Below, in pieces: positions 1 to 8,663 of a DNA stretch of 64,000 nucleotides. This DNA is from VRUE01 sp963712595. Its GTDB lineage: Bacteria; Actinomycetota; Thermoleophilia; Solirubrobacterales; 70-9. The position numbers and the translations under genes were made by a program. Within the stretch, counting starts at the first letter, position 1, and the number at the start of each line of letters is the position of its first letter. The stretch is from NCBI GenBank assembly GCA_963712595.1, contig CAVQIM010000001.1, forward strand, positions 434,001-498,000, in the 5' to 3' direction. The notes beneath the pieces were generated by a model. That model was not told the origin of the DNA. It did no database searches and saw only the letters and a program-made list of their open reading frames with translations.

Positions 1-196
1 GGGCGTTCTCGACCGCTGCTGCGGCGTGCGCGAGGTCGTAGGCGACGACCTGGTCGGCGTCGACGTCCCCGTCGGCGGCGAGGTGCTTGAAGGCGCCTTC
101 GACAACCGAGCCGGCGGCCTCGACTGCAGACGCGGCTGCGACGAGGTCGGGTTTCTCTACGGACGTGGCGGTGGCGGGATCGGTTTCTTGTGGCAT
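1..196 (-). CDS. acyl-CoA dehydrogenase-like protein, N-terminal fragment running off the window
   Basis: Translating the minus strand from the ATG at 194-196 gives an open frame to the window edge, beginning MPQETDPATA and containing DQVVAYDLAHAAAAVENA near the edge. I recall that helical segment from N-termini of actinobacterial acyl-CoA dehydrogenases, so the assignment rests on about 65 residues and on memory. The catalytic base and FAD-binding regions lie outside the window. The gene is divergent from the helicase that starts at 291, and the 94 bases between them would hold both promoters. It could instead be another all-helical protein. Confidence 0.5.
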   Translation of the reverse strand, partial: MPQETDPATATSVEKPDLVAAASAVEAAGSVVEGAFKHLAADGDVDADQVVAYDLAHAAAAVENA

Positions 197-290
197 AGCC
201 GGAGACAATAAATCCGCGGCTTGCTTTGAGGCCTCGAAGGCTGCCGAGGCCGTGCGGGTCAGCCGTCCTCCGACCGCGGGCGACCCTATT

Positions 291-1973
291 GTGGCCCGCC
301 CCTTGTACGACGCCTCTCAGCAACCGATCGGCGGCAGGGCGCACGCCCGATCGCTTCCGGATTGGCCCGATGCCCGACCCCTCCGCTCGTGGCAGGAGGA
401 GGCGACCGAGGCCGTGCGGGCGCACTCGGCCACCAGCTTCTTGGCCTCGGCTACGCCGGCGGCCGGCAAGACCACCTTCGGCCTGCACATCGCCCACCGG
501 ATGCTGAGCGCCAAGTTCGTCTCGCGCGTTGTCGTGGCTGGCCCGACCACCCACATCTGCCGCCAGTGGGCCGCCGACGCGGGTCGCTACGGCATCGACC
601 TCGAGCCGAACAGGCCAAACTCGGACGGGCCGGAGTCGGCCGACTTCCACGGCGTCGCCGTCACCTACCAGACGATCGCGGCCGGGCCGGATACGCACCG
701 GCTGGCCGCCGGTCGCCGGCCGACCCTGCTGATCGCCGACGAGCCGCACCACATGGGCGATCAGGCCGCCTGGGGCCTGCAAACCCGCAGGGCCTTCGAC
801 GGCGCCCGCTTCCGGCTGCTTCTCTCGGGCACGCCCTTCCGCTCCGACAACTCGGCGATTCCCTGGGTCACCTACGACGAGGAGGGCGTCAGCCGGGCCG
901 ACTACGCCTACGGCTATCCGCAGGCATTGGTCGACCGGGTGTGCCGCCCGATCACCTTCCTGCCCTATGACGGCGAGATGGAGTGGATCTCGGACGGTCG
1001 GCTGCGCAGCGCCGACTTCGACCTCGTCTTGCCGGCGGCGGAGTCGGCACGGCGCCTGCGGACGGCGCTCAGCCCGAAAGGCGAGTGGATGGGCGAGGTG
1101 CTGCGCGACGGCGATGCCAGGCTGAGCGAGGTCCGCGCCGACGGGCACCCTGACGCGGGAGGCCTGGTCATCGCCTCCGATCAGGATCACGCGCGGGCGA
1201 TTGCGGCGCGGCTCGGGTCGGTCTCGGGGGAGCGACCCGAGCTGGTGATGAGCGACGAGCCCGACGCCAGCCGGCGCATCGCCGATTTCGCCTCCTCCGA
1301 TCGACGCTGGCTGGTCTCGGTCCTGATGGTCTCAGAGGGCGTCGACATCCCACGCCTGCGGGTCGGCGTCTATGCGACGGCGGCCCGGACCGAGCTCTTC
1401 TTCCGCCAGGTGGTCGGTCGCTTCATCCGGACCACCCCGAGGCCGCGCCGCCAGATGAGCTACCTCCTGATGCCAGCCGACCCGCGGCTGAAGGCACTCG
1501 CCCACGAGATCGAGCTGGAGCGCCGTCACGCGCTCGACCTCTCGCCGGACGCCGAGGAGGAAGAGGGCGAGATGGACGACTCCGGTCCGGAGGGGCGCGA
1601 GCCGGGTGGCGGCTTTGCCGCCCTGAGCTCGGACGGCGCCGAACTGGACGAGGCGATCATGAGCGAGACAACGCTTCAGCTCTTCCCGACCGATGACCCC
1701 GAGCCGGGGGCGAAGAGGGCGACCGCCCTCGCCAGGCCCAAAGCCGCGCCGGAGGACCTCGAACCCGAGCGCGAGTCGGCCTATGCAACCCGAGAGCGGC
1801 TGCGCGCCGAGCGTAGGCGCCTGGTCGCCGACGTCGCCCGTCGCACCGGCAAGTCGCACAGGGAGGTCCAGGCCCGCATCAATCGCGACACCCGGACGCG
1901 CTCGGTCGCCAGCGCCACCATCGAGCAGCTCGAGCGCGGCAACGCGATGCTGCGCCGCGAGCTGTGGCGCTGA
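291..1973 (+). CDS. SF2 DEAD/DEAH-type helicase (about 560 aa)
   Basis: A superfamily 2 helicase of the XPB/COG1061 style, an ATP-driven nucleic-acid remodelling enzyme. In order: a Q-motif-like RSWQEEA near residue 33, Walker A ATPAAGKT near 56, the DExH box as DEPHH near 150, motif III LLSGTPF near 180, and the second RecA lobe with VSEGVDIP and the arginine-finger motif QVVGRFIRT near 380. A charged C-terminal tail of about 150 residues is probably helical and has no domain I recognise. The frame is open back to 87, but that part overlaps the divergent dehydrogenase promoter, so GTG 291 is preferred; no Shine-Dalgarno is visible. Its physiological role is unknown. Confidence 0.8.
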   Translation: MARPLYDASQQPIGGRAHARSLPDWPDARPLRSWQEEATEAVRAHSATSFLASATPAAGKTTFGLHIAHRMLSAKFVSRVVVAGPTTHICRQWAADAGRYGIDLEPNRPNSDGPESADFHGVAVTYQTIAAGPDTHRLAAGRRPTLLIADEPHHMGDQAAWGLQTRRAFDGARFRLLLSGTPFRSDNSAIPWVTYDEEGVSRADYAYGYPQALVDRVCRPITFLPYDGEMEWISDGRLRSADFDLVLPAAESARRLRTALSPKGEWMGEVLRDGDARLSEVRADGHPDAGGLVIASDQDHARAIAARLGSVSGERPELVMSDEPDASRRIADFASSDRRWLVSVLMVSEGVDIPRLRVGVYATAARTELFFRQVVGRFIRTTPRPRRQMSYLLMPADPRLKALAHEIELERRHALDLSPDAEEEEGEMDDSGPEGREPGGGFAALSSDGAELDEAIMSETTLQLFPTDDPEPGAKRATALARPKAAPEDLEPERESAYATRERLRAERRRLVADVARRTGKSHREVQARINRDTRTRSVASATIEQLERGNAMLRRELWR

Positions 1974-2019
1974 GATCCACCCTCTCGTCGCTGCGAGTCC
2001 GCCGGTGACCCGAGTCGGC

Positions 2020-2025
2020 TAGCGT
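2020..2025 (+). promoter_or_regulatory. -10 box for the methyltransferase
   Basis: TAGCGT, the TANNNT form seen repeatedly in this window, lies 38 bases before the ATG at 2064. Here it would give a short leader that includes the Shine-Dalgarno AAGGAGG at about 2050-2056. No clear -35 is visible. Confidence 0.35.
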
Positions 2026-2063
2026 CGTCGTGCACTGCGATGGAGTGGTAAGGAGGAGCAAGC

Positions 2064-2924
2064 ATGAAATCCAAGGCGATCGACCCGGTCGACTTCCGCG
2101 AGGCACAGCACAAGCAGTGGGATTCCGCTGCGGTGGGATGGAAGGAGTGGAACGAGTTCACCGACAGCGCCGCCGGGCACATCAGTGAGCGGCTGGTGGA
2201 GCTCGCTGACGTACAGTCGGGAAGCCGAGTTCTGGACGTCGCCGCCGGCTATGGCGAGCCGGCGCTGACCGCCGCGCGTAAGGCCGGCCCGGAGGGCAGC
2301 GTTCTGGCCACCGACATCTCCGCCGAGATGATCGCGTTCGGGCGTGAACGCGCGGCCGCTGCCGGCTTGGGCAACGTCGAGTTCATGCAGTCGGACGCCT
2401 CCAGCCTCGATTTTCCGCCCGCGAGCTTCGACGCCGCCGTCTCGCGCTGGGGAATCATCTTCGAGCCCGACGCGGAGGCCGCCGCGGGGCGCATCCGAGG
2501 CTTCCTCGAGCCGGGCGCGCGGATGGCGATCAGCTCGTGGGGCGAGCCCGATCAGGTCCCCTTCCTCTCGATTCCGATGAGGACGACGATGGAGCGGCTG
2601 GACGTGCCCCCGCCCCCGGCCGGAACGCCCGGGCCCCTCTCCCGGCCCACCCCCGCCGCCATCGGCGGTCTGCTCGAAGGAGGTGGGTTTTCGAAGGTCG
2701 CCGTGGAGCAGGACGAGGTCACCTTCGAGTTCGACTCCCCGGAGCACTTCACCGCCTACGTCAGGGCGATCGCCGCCCCGATCCGGGCGATGATCGAGCA
2801 GTACGCAGGTGACTCCCAGGAGGAGGCCTGGGACGCGATCACGCAGGCCGCAGCGGAGGCGGCGGGTGGCTCGAAGCCACTGAGCCTCTCGAACGTGGTG
2901 TTGCTCGCCTCGGCAACCGCCTAG
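2064..2924 (+). CDS. class I SAM-dependent methyltransferase (UbiE/Methyltransf_11 type)
   Basis: A 286-residue Rossmann-fold methyltransferase. Motif I is VLDVAAGYGEPA at about residues 57-68, followed by TDISAEMI (motif post-I) and FDAAVSRWGIIF (motif III/IV region), the order typical of UbiE-like enzymes acting on small molecules. The substrate cannot be inferred. The start is secure because AAGGAGGAGCAAGC directly precedes the ATG. It stands alone, with a 90-base gap from the helicase and 190 bases of gene-free sequence downstream (2925-3114) in which I see nothing specific. Confidence 0.8.
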   Translation: MKSKAIDPVDFREAQHKQWDSAAVGWKEWNEFTDSAAGHISERLVELADVQSGSRVLDVAAGYGEPALTAARKAGPEGSVLATDISAEMIAFGRERAAAAGLGNVEFMQSDASSLDFPPASFDAAVSRWGIIFEPDAEAAAGRIRGFLEPGARMAISSWGEPDQVPFLSIPMRTTMERLDVPPPPAGTPGPLSRPTPAAIGGLLEGGGFSKVAVEQDEVTFEFDSPEHFTAYVRAIAAPIRAMIEQYAGDSQEEAWDAITQAAAEAAGGSKPLSLSNVVLLASATA

Positions 2925-3114
2925 CACCGCCTCGCACAGCTCGGGAGGCCGACCGCCTTCTCCGACAGGGTTTGCTCAGCGATCGGCGACGCCAGCCCAA
3001 GCGCCCCATGCGATGGCGACCGTAGATCCTCGCTGGCCGCGCCGAACCTGACCCGGTAACGCAGCGACACGCAGGTCCCGCCTGGGCGTTAACCGGCACC
3101 GCGGCGGCCTGCTC

Positions 3115-3486
3115 TCACGCGGATGCGTGGGCCCCGGACGTGATGTGCTCGATCACTCGCCGGAACTCCTCGGTCGGCGAGAAGTCGACGTACTCCGAGT
3201 CCTCGAGCGCCTCGGGAGCGTGGCCGGCCGCCCAGTAGAACGCTTCGCCGGCCGCGAAGTCCTGATGCCCGTCCGGTGTGTGCATCCGCACGCGACCCTT
3301 GATCATGTACCCCCAATGAGGGCACGGGCAAAGATCGTCTGGGAGACCCTTGGTGGCGGGGCGCAGGTCGGCGCCGGCTGGCAGCCGCACGAACCCAACG
3401 GAGAGACCGTCCTCGTCGCGCAAACGGACCTCGACGCCGTTGTCGTCGATCACGACCGGGACGTCCTCACGTGGGATGGATCGCAT
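3115..3486 (-). CDS. small cupin-domain protein
   Basis: A 123-residue single-domain cupin. It shows the beta-barrel pattern CPHWGYMIKGRVRMHTPDG, then GEAFYWAAGHAPE, the usual spacing of the two cupin motifs, although the metal-binding histidines of the classical motif are only partly present. The start at 3486 is preceded by GGAGGAGG. It lies 17 bases downstream of the hydrolase-glycosyltransferase gene on the same strand, so the two are probably cotranscribed from the TetR-controlled promoter. A binding or isomerase role on the same small molecule is possible but is inference. Confidence 0.75.
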   Translation of the reverse strand: MRSIPREDVPVVIDDNGVEVRLRDEDGLSVGFVRLPAGADLRPATKGLPDDLCPCPHWGYMIKGRVRMHTPDGHQDFAAGEAFYWAAGHAPEALEDSEYVDFSPTEEFRRVIEHITSGAHASA

Positions 3487-3503
3487 GGTGTGTCCTCCTC
3501 CTG

Positions 3504-5687
3504 TTAGTTGAGTAGCTCTGCGATGCGCTGCGCCGCCAGGCAAGCGCCGTCCGTCTCTACCGGGCGGTAGTCGACGTCTCGGCCGATCTCCTCGGCGATC
3601 GCCTGGGCGATGACCTCCGGGGTGGCGCTCTCGAAGTCCATCCGGCGGCCGGCTCGGTAGCGCTCGAGCCGGTGAGCCACGTGAAAGCGCTGCTCGAAGT
3701 GGTGGCGCAGGGGGAAGTAGAGGAACGGCCGCCTTGCGGCGGTCAGCTCCATCGCGGTCGTCAATCCGCCCTGAACCACAGCGAGGTCGCAGGCGGCGAG
3801 GTGGCGGTAGAGATCCTCGACAAAGGCACGCACCTCCAGGCCGTCGGCCGCGGGCAGGGTTGCCGGGTCGATACGCGGTCCGGCAACGACGATCATCCGC
3901 AGCCCGGGGACGAGTTGCGCTGCGGCGGGGAAGGCCGCCATGACCCGGCGCAGCAGGCTCGCGCCCACGCCCGAGCCACCGACCGTGACCAGGCAGACGC
4001 GCTCGTGCGGACGGTAGCCGAGCTCGGCGCGCAGGCGCTCGCGGTCCCCCAGCTCGGTCTGGTCGAAGCCGGTGACGTAGCCGGCGAAGTCGAAGTTGCG
4101 CTCGGTCCACTCGCGGATCCCGGGGAGTCCCGGGCCGAGGCGCCCGCCGATGATGTCGTCGGGGTTGCCGACAAAGATCGCCCGGTCGCGGATCTCCGGG
4201 TGCTCGCGTACGTGCTCGACCATCTCGGCGTTGTAGTCCGCCACCACGGATGCCTCCCGCTCGCCGTTCTCGGGCATCGGCAGCCAGCCGACGAAGTCCG
4301 TCAGCCAGGCGAAGGGTGCGCGCTTTCGGTCTGGGTTCTCGTGCAGGTGGTAGTCGAGCTCCCAGGCCTCGTCGCCGATCCAAAGGTCATAGGGCGTCTC
4401 GCTGACGACGTCGTCGAAGACCATGTAGTTCGCGGCCAGGATCTCGTCCATGCGCCGGATGGCCTGGAAGCACTGCAGGCCGTGCTCGGCGGACTCCGAT
4501 TCGATGTGGGCCGACTCGTTGGCCAGGTGCCTGCTGGCGGGATGGATGCGCTCGCCCTCCGCTTCCAACACGCGTGTCACCGGGTTCTGGGCAAGCCAGT
4601 CGATCTCGAGGTCGGGGTGCAACGCTCGCAGCTCGCGGGCGATCGCGACGTCGCGGCGGGCATGGCCGAGACCGATCGGAGAGCTGACGTAGAGCGCGCG
4701 CCGCCGGGCGCTCGACCGCCGCTTGAACGTGGGATTACGGCGGAACGAGGAATCGACGAACTCGCGGACCGCGAGGTTCACCGCGACCGGTTGCCGCCCC
4801 TCGGGGAGGTGATCGCCACCCTCGATCGCCACCAGCTTTCCGCCCGTAGCGCTCGCCAGCGCCCTGGCGTCGGCGTGGCTCGTCACCTTGTCCTTCGTTC
4901 CGCTGATCACCAGCACGGGGCACCGGACGCGGCGGGCGAGCGCCAACTGGTCGCGGCGGGTGACCGGCGCGGCAGCGTCGGCAATCACGGTCATGGCCAG
5001 CGTGTCCGGATCGGTCTCGAGCCCCCATTCGACGACGTCGTCGAATCCCTTGGTCGAGTGGGCCTCGCTGGTGCACATGGCCGCGAACCACTCGACGAAG
5101 TCCCGGAAGTCGCGGCGAAAGTGCACCGCGTTGACCTTCGCCCAGCTCCGCGCCACGATCGGCCTGCGTGTGAACATCGACCGCGCCCATGGATGGAGCA
5201 TGACCCGGTAGCGCACTCCGCCAAGCGAGCGGCTGGCGGGGAACCAGGGGCCGATCAGCACCACCCCGAGAACCCGCTCGGGGTGCTCGGCGGCGAGTAG
5301 GAGGGCGCGCTGGGTGCCGCGGGAGAGGCCGACGACGACCGCCTGCTCGGTGCCGGTCGCGTCGAGGACGTCGAGCGCGTCGCGGGCGAACTCCGACTCG
5401 GCATATGCCTCGACGTTAGGCGGCCGGTCGCTCTTGCCGTTGCCGCGCGGGTCGAAGACGACCACGCGGTGGTGGCGGGCGAGGTAGGGGATCTGCATCT
5501 TCCACACCCGCGAGTGCACCAGCGTCCAGGTCGGGCAGAACAGGATCGTCGGCTCGCCGCTGCCGTAGACCTCGTAGAAGACGCGCACGCCGTCGCGCTC
5601 GATGTAACCCCGATCGTCCGGATACAGCGCTCGGGTCTGCTCGTCCGTATCGGCCTGCTCGTTTGTGACCTGCTCGGCGATGGTCAT
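3504..5687 (-). CDS. alpha/beta-hydrolase fused to a MurG/UGT-like glycosyltransferase
   Basis: A 727-residue two-domain protein. Residues about 20-310 form an alpha/beta hydrolase with nucleophile elbow GLSRG (Ser122), a candidate acid in GTKDKV and the His in GGDHLPEGR. Residues about 330-727 form a GT-B glycosyltransferase: the N-lobe starts RRALYVSSPIGLGHARRD, and the C-lobe donor motif is VVQGGLTTAMELTA followed by PLRHHFEQ, as in family 1/28 enzymes. The frame is continuous with no sign of a sequencing join. The start at 5687 follows GAGAG. Divergent from the TetR gene, with a palindrome between them. Likely modifies or de-esterifies and glycosylates one small molecule; the substrate is unknown. 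Confidence 0.8.
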   Translation of the reverse strand: MTIAEQVTNEQADTDEQTRALYPDDRGYIERDGVRVFYEVYGSGEPTILFCPTWTLVHSRVWKMQIPYLARHHRVVVFDPRGNGKSDRPPNVEAYAESEFARDALDVLDATGTEQAVVVGLSRGTQRALLLAAEHPERVLGVVLIGPWFPASRSLGGVRYRVMLHPWARSMFTRRPIVARSWAKVNAVHFRRDFRDFVEWFAAMCTSEAHSTKGFDDVVEWGLETDPDTLAMTVIADAAAPVTRRDQLALARRVRCPVLVISGTKDKVTSHADARALASATGGKLVAIEGGDHLPEGRQPVAVNLAVREFVDSSFRRNPTFKRRSSARRRALYVSSPIGLGHARRDVAIARELRALHPDLEIDWLAQNPVTRVLEAEGERIHPASRHLANESAHIESESAEHGLQCFQAIRRMDEILAANYMVFDDVVSETPYDLWIGDEAWELDYHLHENPDRKRAPFAWLTDFVGWLPMPENGEREASVVADYNAEMVEHVREHPEIRDRAIFVGNPDDIIGGRLGPGLPGIREWTERNFDFAGYVTGFDQTELGDRERLRAELGYRPHERVCLVTVGGSGVGASLLRRVMAAFPAAAQLVPGLRMIVVAGPRIDPATLPAADGLEVRAFVEDLYRHLAACDLAVVQGGLTTAMELTAARRPFLYFPLRHHFEQRFHVAHRLERYRAGRRMDFESATPEVIAQAIAEEIGRDVDYRPVETDGACLAAQRIAELLN

Positions 5688-5736
5688 TTGCTCTCTTGGC
5701 TCCGCGATCTGTCAAAGGTGTACTTGTTTCAGGTGA

Positions 5737-5752
5737 TTGGTCGGACGACCAA
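5737..5752. promoter_or_regulatory. candidate TetR operator
   Basis: Perfect inverted repeat TTGGTCG-GA-CGACCAA in the 92 bases between the divergent hydrolase-glycosyltransferase and TetR genes. It lies just upstream of the tetR -10 box and covers the position of its -35 region. Its size and place fit an autoregulatory TetR operator that would also control the divergent unit. Confidence 0.7.
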
Positions 5753-5765
5753 CTAACTTCTATCG

Positions 5766-5771
5766 TATACT
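5766..5771 (+). promoter_or_regulatory. -10 box, leaderless tetR start
   Basis: TATACT is followed by 8 bases and then the ATG at 5780. There is no Shine-Dalgarno sequence. Transcription would start at or next to the start codon. Confidence 0.6.
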
Positions 5772-5779
5772 GCGACCCG

Positions 5780-6421
5780 ATGTCAACCGCTGACCCCGAC
5801 GTGCGTGCGACACCAGCGCCGAGTGGGGACCTCCGAGTCGCGCAGGGCCAATCGACGCGCGCGCTGCTACTCGCCGCCGCCAGCGACCTGCTGCGCGAGG
5901 AGGGCTATGCCGCGACCTCGACGCGCGCCGTCGCCGAGCGCGCGGGGGCGCGACTCTCGCTGGTCCATTACCACTTCGGCTCCAAGCGCAGCTTGCTGCT
6001 CGCCGTTCTCGAAGACCACACCGAGCGCCTTCTGCACCGCCAGCAGACGATGTTCAGCGACGGCCGGTCGTTTGCCGAGCAGTGGCGCAGCGCCTGCGAT
6101 TACCTGCGCGAGGACGTCGACTCCGGCTACGTGCGGATCCTCTGGGAGCTGTGGGCTGCCGGACTCGCCGACCCCGAGCTCGCCGAGCGCTGGCGCGCGA
6201 CCCAACGCGGCTGGCGCGAACTGATCGAGGCACGCCTCGAGCGCCTGCAGACCGAGCGCGGCGTGGAGCTGCCGATGCGGCCTCGCGCTCTCGCTGCGCT
6301 CATCGGCAACCTCTTCGAGGGTGCGGAGGTCGAGATCCTCGCCGGCGTCACCGAAGACGAAACTCCACACCTCGAAGCGCTCGAGGCCTGCGCGGCGCTG
6401 GTCGCATGGGCCGAGCGGTGA
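5780..6421 (+). CDS. TetR family transcriptional regulator
   Basis: A 213-residue TetR-type repressor. The N-terminal helix-turn-helix spans about residues 22-68 (LLAAASDLLREEGYAATSTR, then AVAERAG and LVHYHFGSKRSLLLAVLEDH), with the family hallmark YHFGSK. The C-terminal ligand domain is not assignable. The frame is open from 5696, but the upstream part crosses the operator palindrome and -10 box, so ATG 5780 is the start. It is divergent from the hydrolase-glycosyltransferase and cupin genes and probably represses them and itself. Confidence 0.88.
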   Translation: MSTADPDVRATPAPSGDLRVAQGQSTRALLLAAASDLLREEGYAATSTRAVAERAGARLSLVHYHFGSKRSLLLAVLEDHTERLLHRQQTMFSDGRSFAEQWRSACDYLREDVDSGYVRILWELWAAGLADPELAERWRATQRGWRELIEARLERLQTERGVELPMRPRALAALIGNLFEGAEVEILAGVTEDETPHLEALEACAALVAWAER

Positions 6422-6453
6422 TGACCCGCTACGGTTTTCGGCACGATTTCGTC

Positions 6454-6493
6454 TGCAGGGAATCGAAGCGAAGCGGATATGCGCCGATATGCA
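6454..6493 (+). repeat. composite repeat related to the tRNA-Gly flank at 8485-8659
   Basis: Bases 6454-6476 nearly match 8485-8508, the sequence just downstream of the tRNA-Gly fragment. Bases 6473-6493 are identical to 8639-8659 (21 of 21). At the second locus the two pieces are separated by about 130 bp that include the tRNA fragment. This copy therefore looks like that locus with the middle removed at a shared GCGG. Confidence 0.55.
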
Positions 6494-6540
6494 CGCTGTC
6501 TGGGACGTTGAGGCCAAGAGCGGCACGTGGCGGGTTGTCA

Positions 6541-6571
6541 CCAGTCACAGGTTCGAATCGTGTCTGGCGCA
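6541..6571 (+). pseudogene. possible tRNA 3'-end remnant
   Basis: A T-loop TTCGAAT at 6552-6558 has a 5-bp stem with one mismatch and is followed by CTGGCGC plus A, like the 3' acceptor strand and discriminator of a tRNA. No matching 5' acceptor strand, D-arm or anticodon arm is found within 100 bases upstream, so at most this is a remnant. The rest of 6422-6617 shows nothing else. Confidence 0.3.
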
Positions 6572-6617
6572 CTCCCCGCCATAGCCGGTCGTAGAGCACA
6601 GCGTTGAAGAACTCCGG

Positions 6618-8183
6618 TTAGTAGGTTCGCTGCGCCTCGCGCTGGCGCAGCTCGATCCGCCGGATCTTCCCCGTCAGGGTCTTCGGCAGCCCGTCGACGA
6701 ACTCGATCCGCCGCGGGTAGGCGTAGGCGGAGAGACGATCGCGCACGAAGGCCTTGATCTCCTCGGCGAGCTCGTCAGATGGCTCGTCTCCCTCGGCGAG
6801 GACGACGAAGGCCTTGACCACCGAGCCGCGCCGCTCGTCCGGCGAGGCGACCGCGGCTGCCTCGGCGACCGCAGGGTGCTCGAGGCAGACCGACTCGACC
6901 TCGAAGGGGCCGATTCGGTAGCCGGCGGCGATGATCACATCGTCGGCGCGGCCCTCATACCAGACGTATCCGTCCTCGTCTTCGCGGGCGGCATCCTTGG
7001 AGTGAAACCACTCGCCGCCGAAAGTCTCTTCGGAGGCCCCCGGCTGGCGCCAGTAGCCGAGCGGGTAGTGGGGATTGGAGCGAGCGCGGAGGCAGATCTC
7101 ACCGCGCTCGCCCTGGGGGACGGGTCTCTCGTCGGGGTCGAGGATCGCTACGTCCCAGCCGGGCATCGGCTTGCCCATCGAGCCCTCTCGCACCTCCATC
7201 CAGGGGAGGTTGCCGCAAAGCGGATAGGACTCGGTGAGCCCGTAGTAGTCGAGGACGGTGACCCCATATTGGTCGCGGAACCAGCGGATCGCCTCGGGGT
7301 TCAGCGGCTCGCCAGCCGAGCAGACGACACGGAAGCGTTGGGGGTAGCGCTCGCGGGCGTCCCCTATCGCCATCATCGAGCGGATCGCTGTCGGGGTGGC
7401 GAAGACGTTCGAGGCTTCATAGCGGGAGAGGAAATCCAACTGCTTGTGGGGATCGAAGCCGCCAGCGCGCTGGTAGACGAGCTGGACGGCGCCGAGTCGC
7501 CAGGGTCCGAGCAGCGGGCAGATGCCGGCGGCCCAGGCCCACTCCCCCATGCCGTGGAAGCGCTCGCCCTCGCGCACCTCGTGGCAGAGCTCGAACTCGT
7601 TGTGGGCGAGCAGGTAGCGGTGAGCGTGGACGATGCCCTTCGCGAGGCCCGTGGTGCCGGAGGTGTAGTAGAGCTGGGCGGGGTCCTCGGCGGAGGTGTC
7701 GACTGTCTCGAAGGCGTCGGACTCAGGGGCGAGGAGGCTCGGCTCGAGGATAACGAGGCGCGGTCCGTTGAGACCCTCGAAGCGCGAGGCGTTCGCGGCG
7801 TCGGTGACCAACACCTTCGGTTCGGAGTCGGTGACCCGGTGCGCGATTCCCTCGTCCCCGTAGAGGACCGACATCGAGAGCAGGACCGCACCGAGCTTCC
7901 AGGCCGCGAAGAACAGTGCGGCGGTCTCCGGGGTGGGCGGCAGGACCAGGGCGACCCGGTCGCCCCTCTCCACCCCGAGGCCGGCGAGCAGGTTGGCGGC
8001 CTGGTTCGAGAGCGCCTGCATCTCGCCCCAGTGGACCTCCCGCGTGGTGCCTTCGTGATGCTCGTGGAGCATCGCGAGCGCGTCGGGGTCGCGAGCGTCG
8101 CAGACGTCGGCGGCGATGTTGTAGCGGGCGGGGACTTGCCACGAGTATTGGTCGCGCAGCTGTGCGTAGCGGTCGCTGCTCAT
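6618..8183 (-). CDS. AMP-dependent acyl-CoA synthetase (medium-chain type)
   Basis: A 521-residue member of the acyl-adenylate-forming family, which activates a carboxylic acid to acyl-AMP and then acyl-CoA. Motifs in order: P-loop-like LYYTSGTTGLAKG, the A5 motif YGLTES, GEICLRARS, RADDVIIAAGYRIGP with the hinge Asp, and the C-terminal catalytic lysine in LPKTLTGKIRR. The overall pattern resembles bacterial medium-chain acyl-CoA synthetases. ATG 8183 is chosen over the in-frame TTG at 8186 because AGGAGA is then seven bases upstream. It is a single transcription unit. Confidence 0.88.
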   Translation of the reverse strand: MSSDRYAQLRDQYSWQVPARYNIAADVCDARDPDALAMLHEHHEGTTREVHWGEMQALSNQAANLLAGLGVERGDRVALVLPPTPETAALFFAAWKLGAVLLSMSVLYGDEGIAHRVTDSEPKVLVTDAANASRFEGLNGPRLVILEPSLLAPESDAFETVDTSAEDPAQLYYTSGTTGLAKGIVHAHRYLLAHNEFELCHEVREGERFHGMGEWAWAAGICPLLGPWRLGAVQLVYQRAGGFDPHKQLDFLSRYEASNVFATPTAIRSMMAIGDARERYPQRFRVVCSAGEPLNPEAIRWFRDQYGVTVLDYYGLTESYPLCGNLPWMEVREGSMGKPMPGWDVAILDPDERPVPQGERGEICLRARSNPHYPLGYWRQPGASEETFGGEWFHSKDAAREDEDGYVWYEGRADDVIIAAGYRIGPFEVESVCLEHPAVAEAAAVASPDERRGSVVKAFVVLAEGDEPSDELAEEIKAFVRDRLSAYAYPRRIEFVDGLPKTLTGKIRRIELRQREAQRTY

Positions 8184-8503
8184 CAATCGTCTCCTTCAAT
8201 CGCTCACCCGAAAGGGTGTATCTCTTGGGCCAGGATGGCAATCCCAACCCAGGCATCACGAGAGTCTTCCAGGCCTCGAACCGTGGAGTGAATAGACGAC
8301 GGGGCGTTCCGGGCCGCCGGGACACTTTATGTCGATGGCCCGACGTAGCTCCGCTGGCGCTTGAAAGCGAGCCGGAATCGCCGCTAATCCCTGCGCATCC
8401 GCGTCATTTCGGGACTAGTGCCCAAAACGGAGGCAATATGCGAGGGTGGTTTGATTTTCCCCCGCGAGGGCCGAGTGGCCCAAGTGCAGGGGATTCGAAG
8501 CGA
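8184..8503. other. gene-free stretch flanking the tRNA-Gly fragment
   Basis: No credible gene. The right part (about 8370-8503) resembles 13070-13199, the sequence downstream of the intact tRNA-Gly: both contain GCGCATCCGCG, a run like ATATGCGGGGATGGTT, and end in GTGCAGGGGATTCG. So the direct repeat that bounds the element extends beyond the tRNA itself. A small hairpin CACCC-TTTC-GGGTG lies in the leader of the acyl-CoA synthetase gene. Confidence 0.45.
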
Positions 8504-8545
8504 AGCGGCTGAAGGGATTCGAACCCTCGACCTTCTGCATGGCAA
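8504..8545 (-). pseudogene. tRNA-Gly 3'-half copy (attachment-site remnant)
   Basis: Aligns base for base with 13200-13241 of the intact tRNA-Gly: 40 of 42 positions match, from the anticodon loop to the discriminator U. The two differences (8513 and 8527, matching 13209 and 13223) are opposite each other in the T-stem and preserve pairing (A-T versus T-A), as expected if the copy came from a different functional tRNA-Gly carried by a mobile element. The 5' half of the tRNA is absent. Confidence 0.75.
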
Positions 8546-8638
8546 TTAGACCGACCTCCAGCCCCGCCCGGCAGCGAATATGGTCATTTGCAGGGATTTC
8601 GCAGCGGGACTGCAGACGCTCCGCGATCGGAAATGCGT

Positions 8639-8659
8639 GCGGATATGCGCCGATATGCA
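8639..8659 (+). repeat. 21-bp direct repeat, second copy of 6473-6493
   Basis: Identical over 21 bases to 6473-6493. It is followed by a strong hairpin at 8664-8693. Confidence 0.6.
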
Positions 8660-8663
8660 GCCA

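Noticed and set aside
5710..5715. Minus-strand TTGACA as -35 of the hydrolase-glycosyltransferase gene
   Set aside because: A -10 at normal spacing would fall on the start codon of the gene.
6481..6571. Complete tRNA gene with a long variable arm
   Set aside because: The 5' acceptor pairs at only five of seven positions and no D-arm or anticodon arm can be formed.
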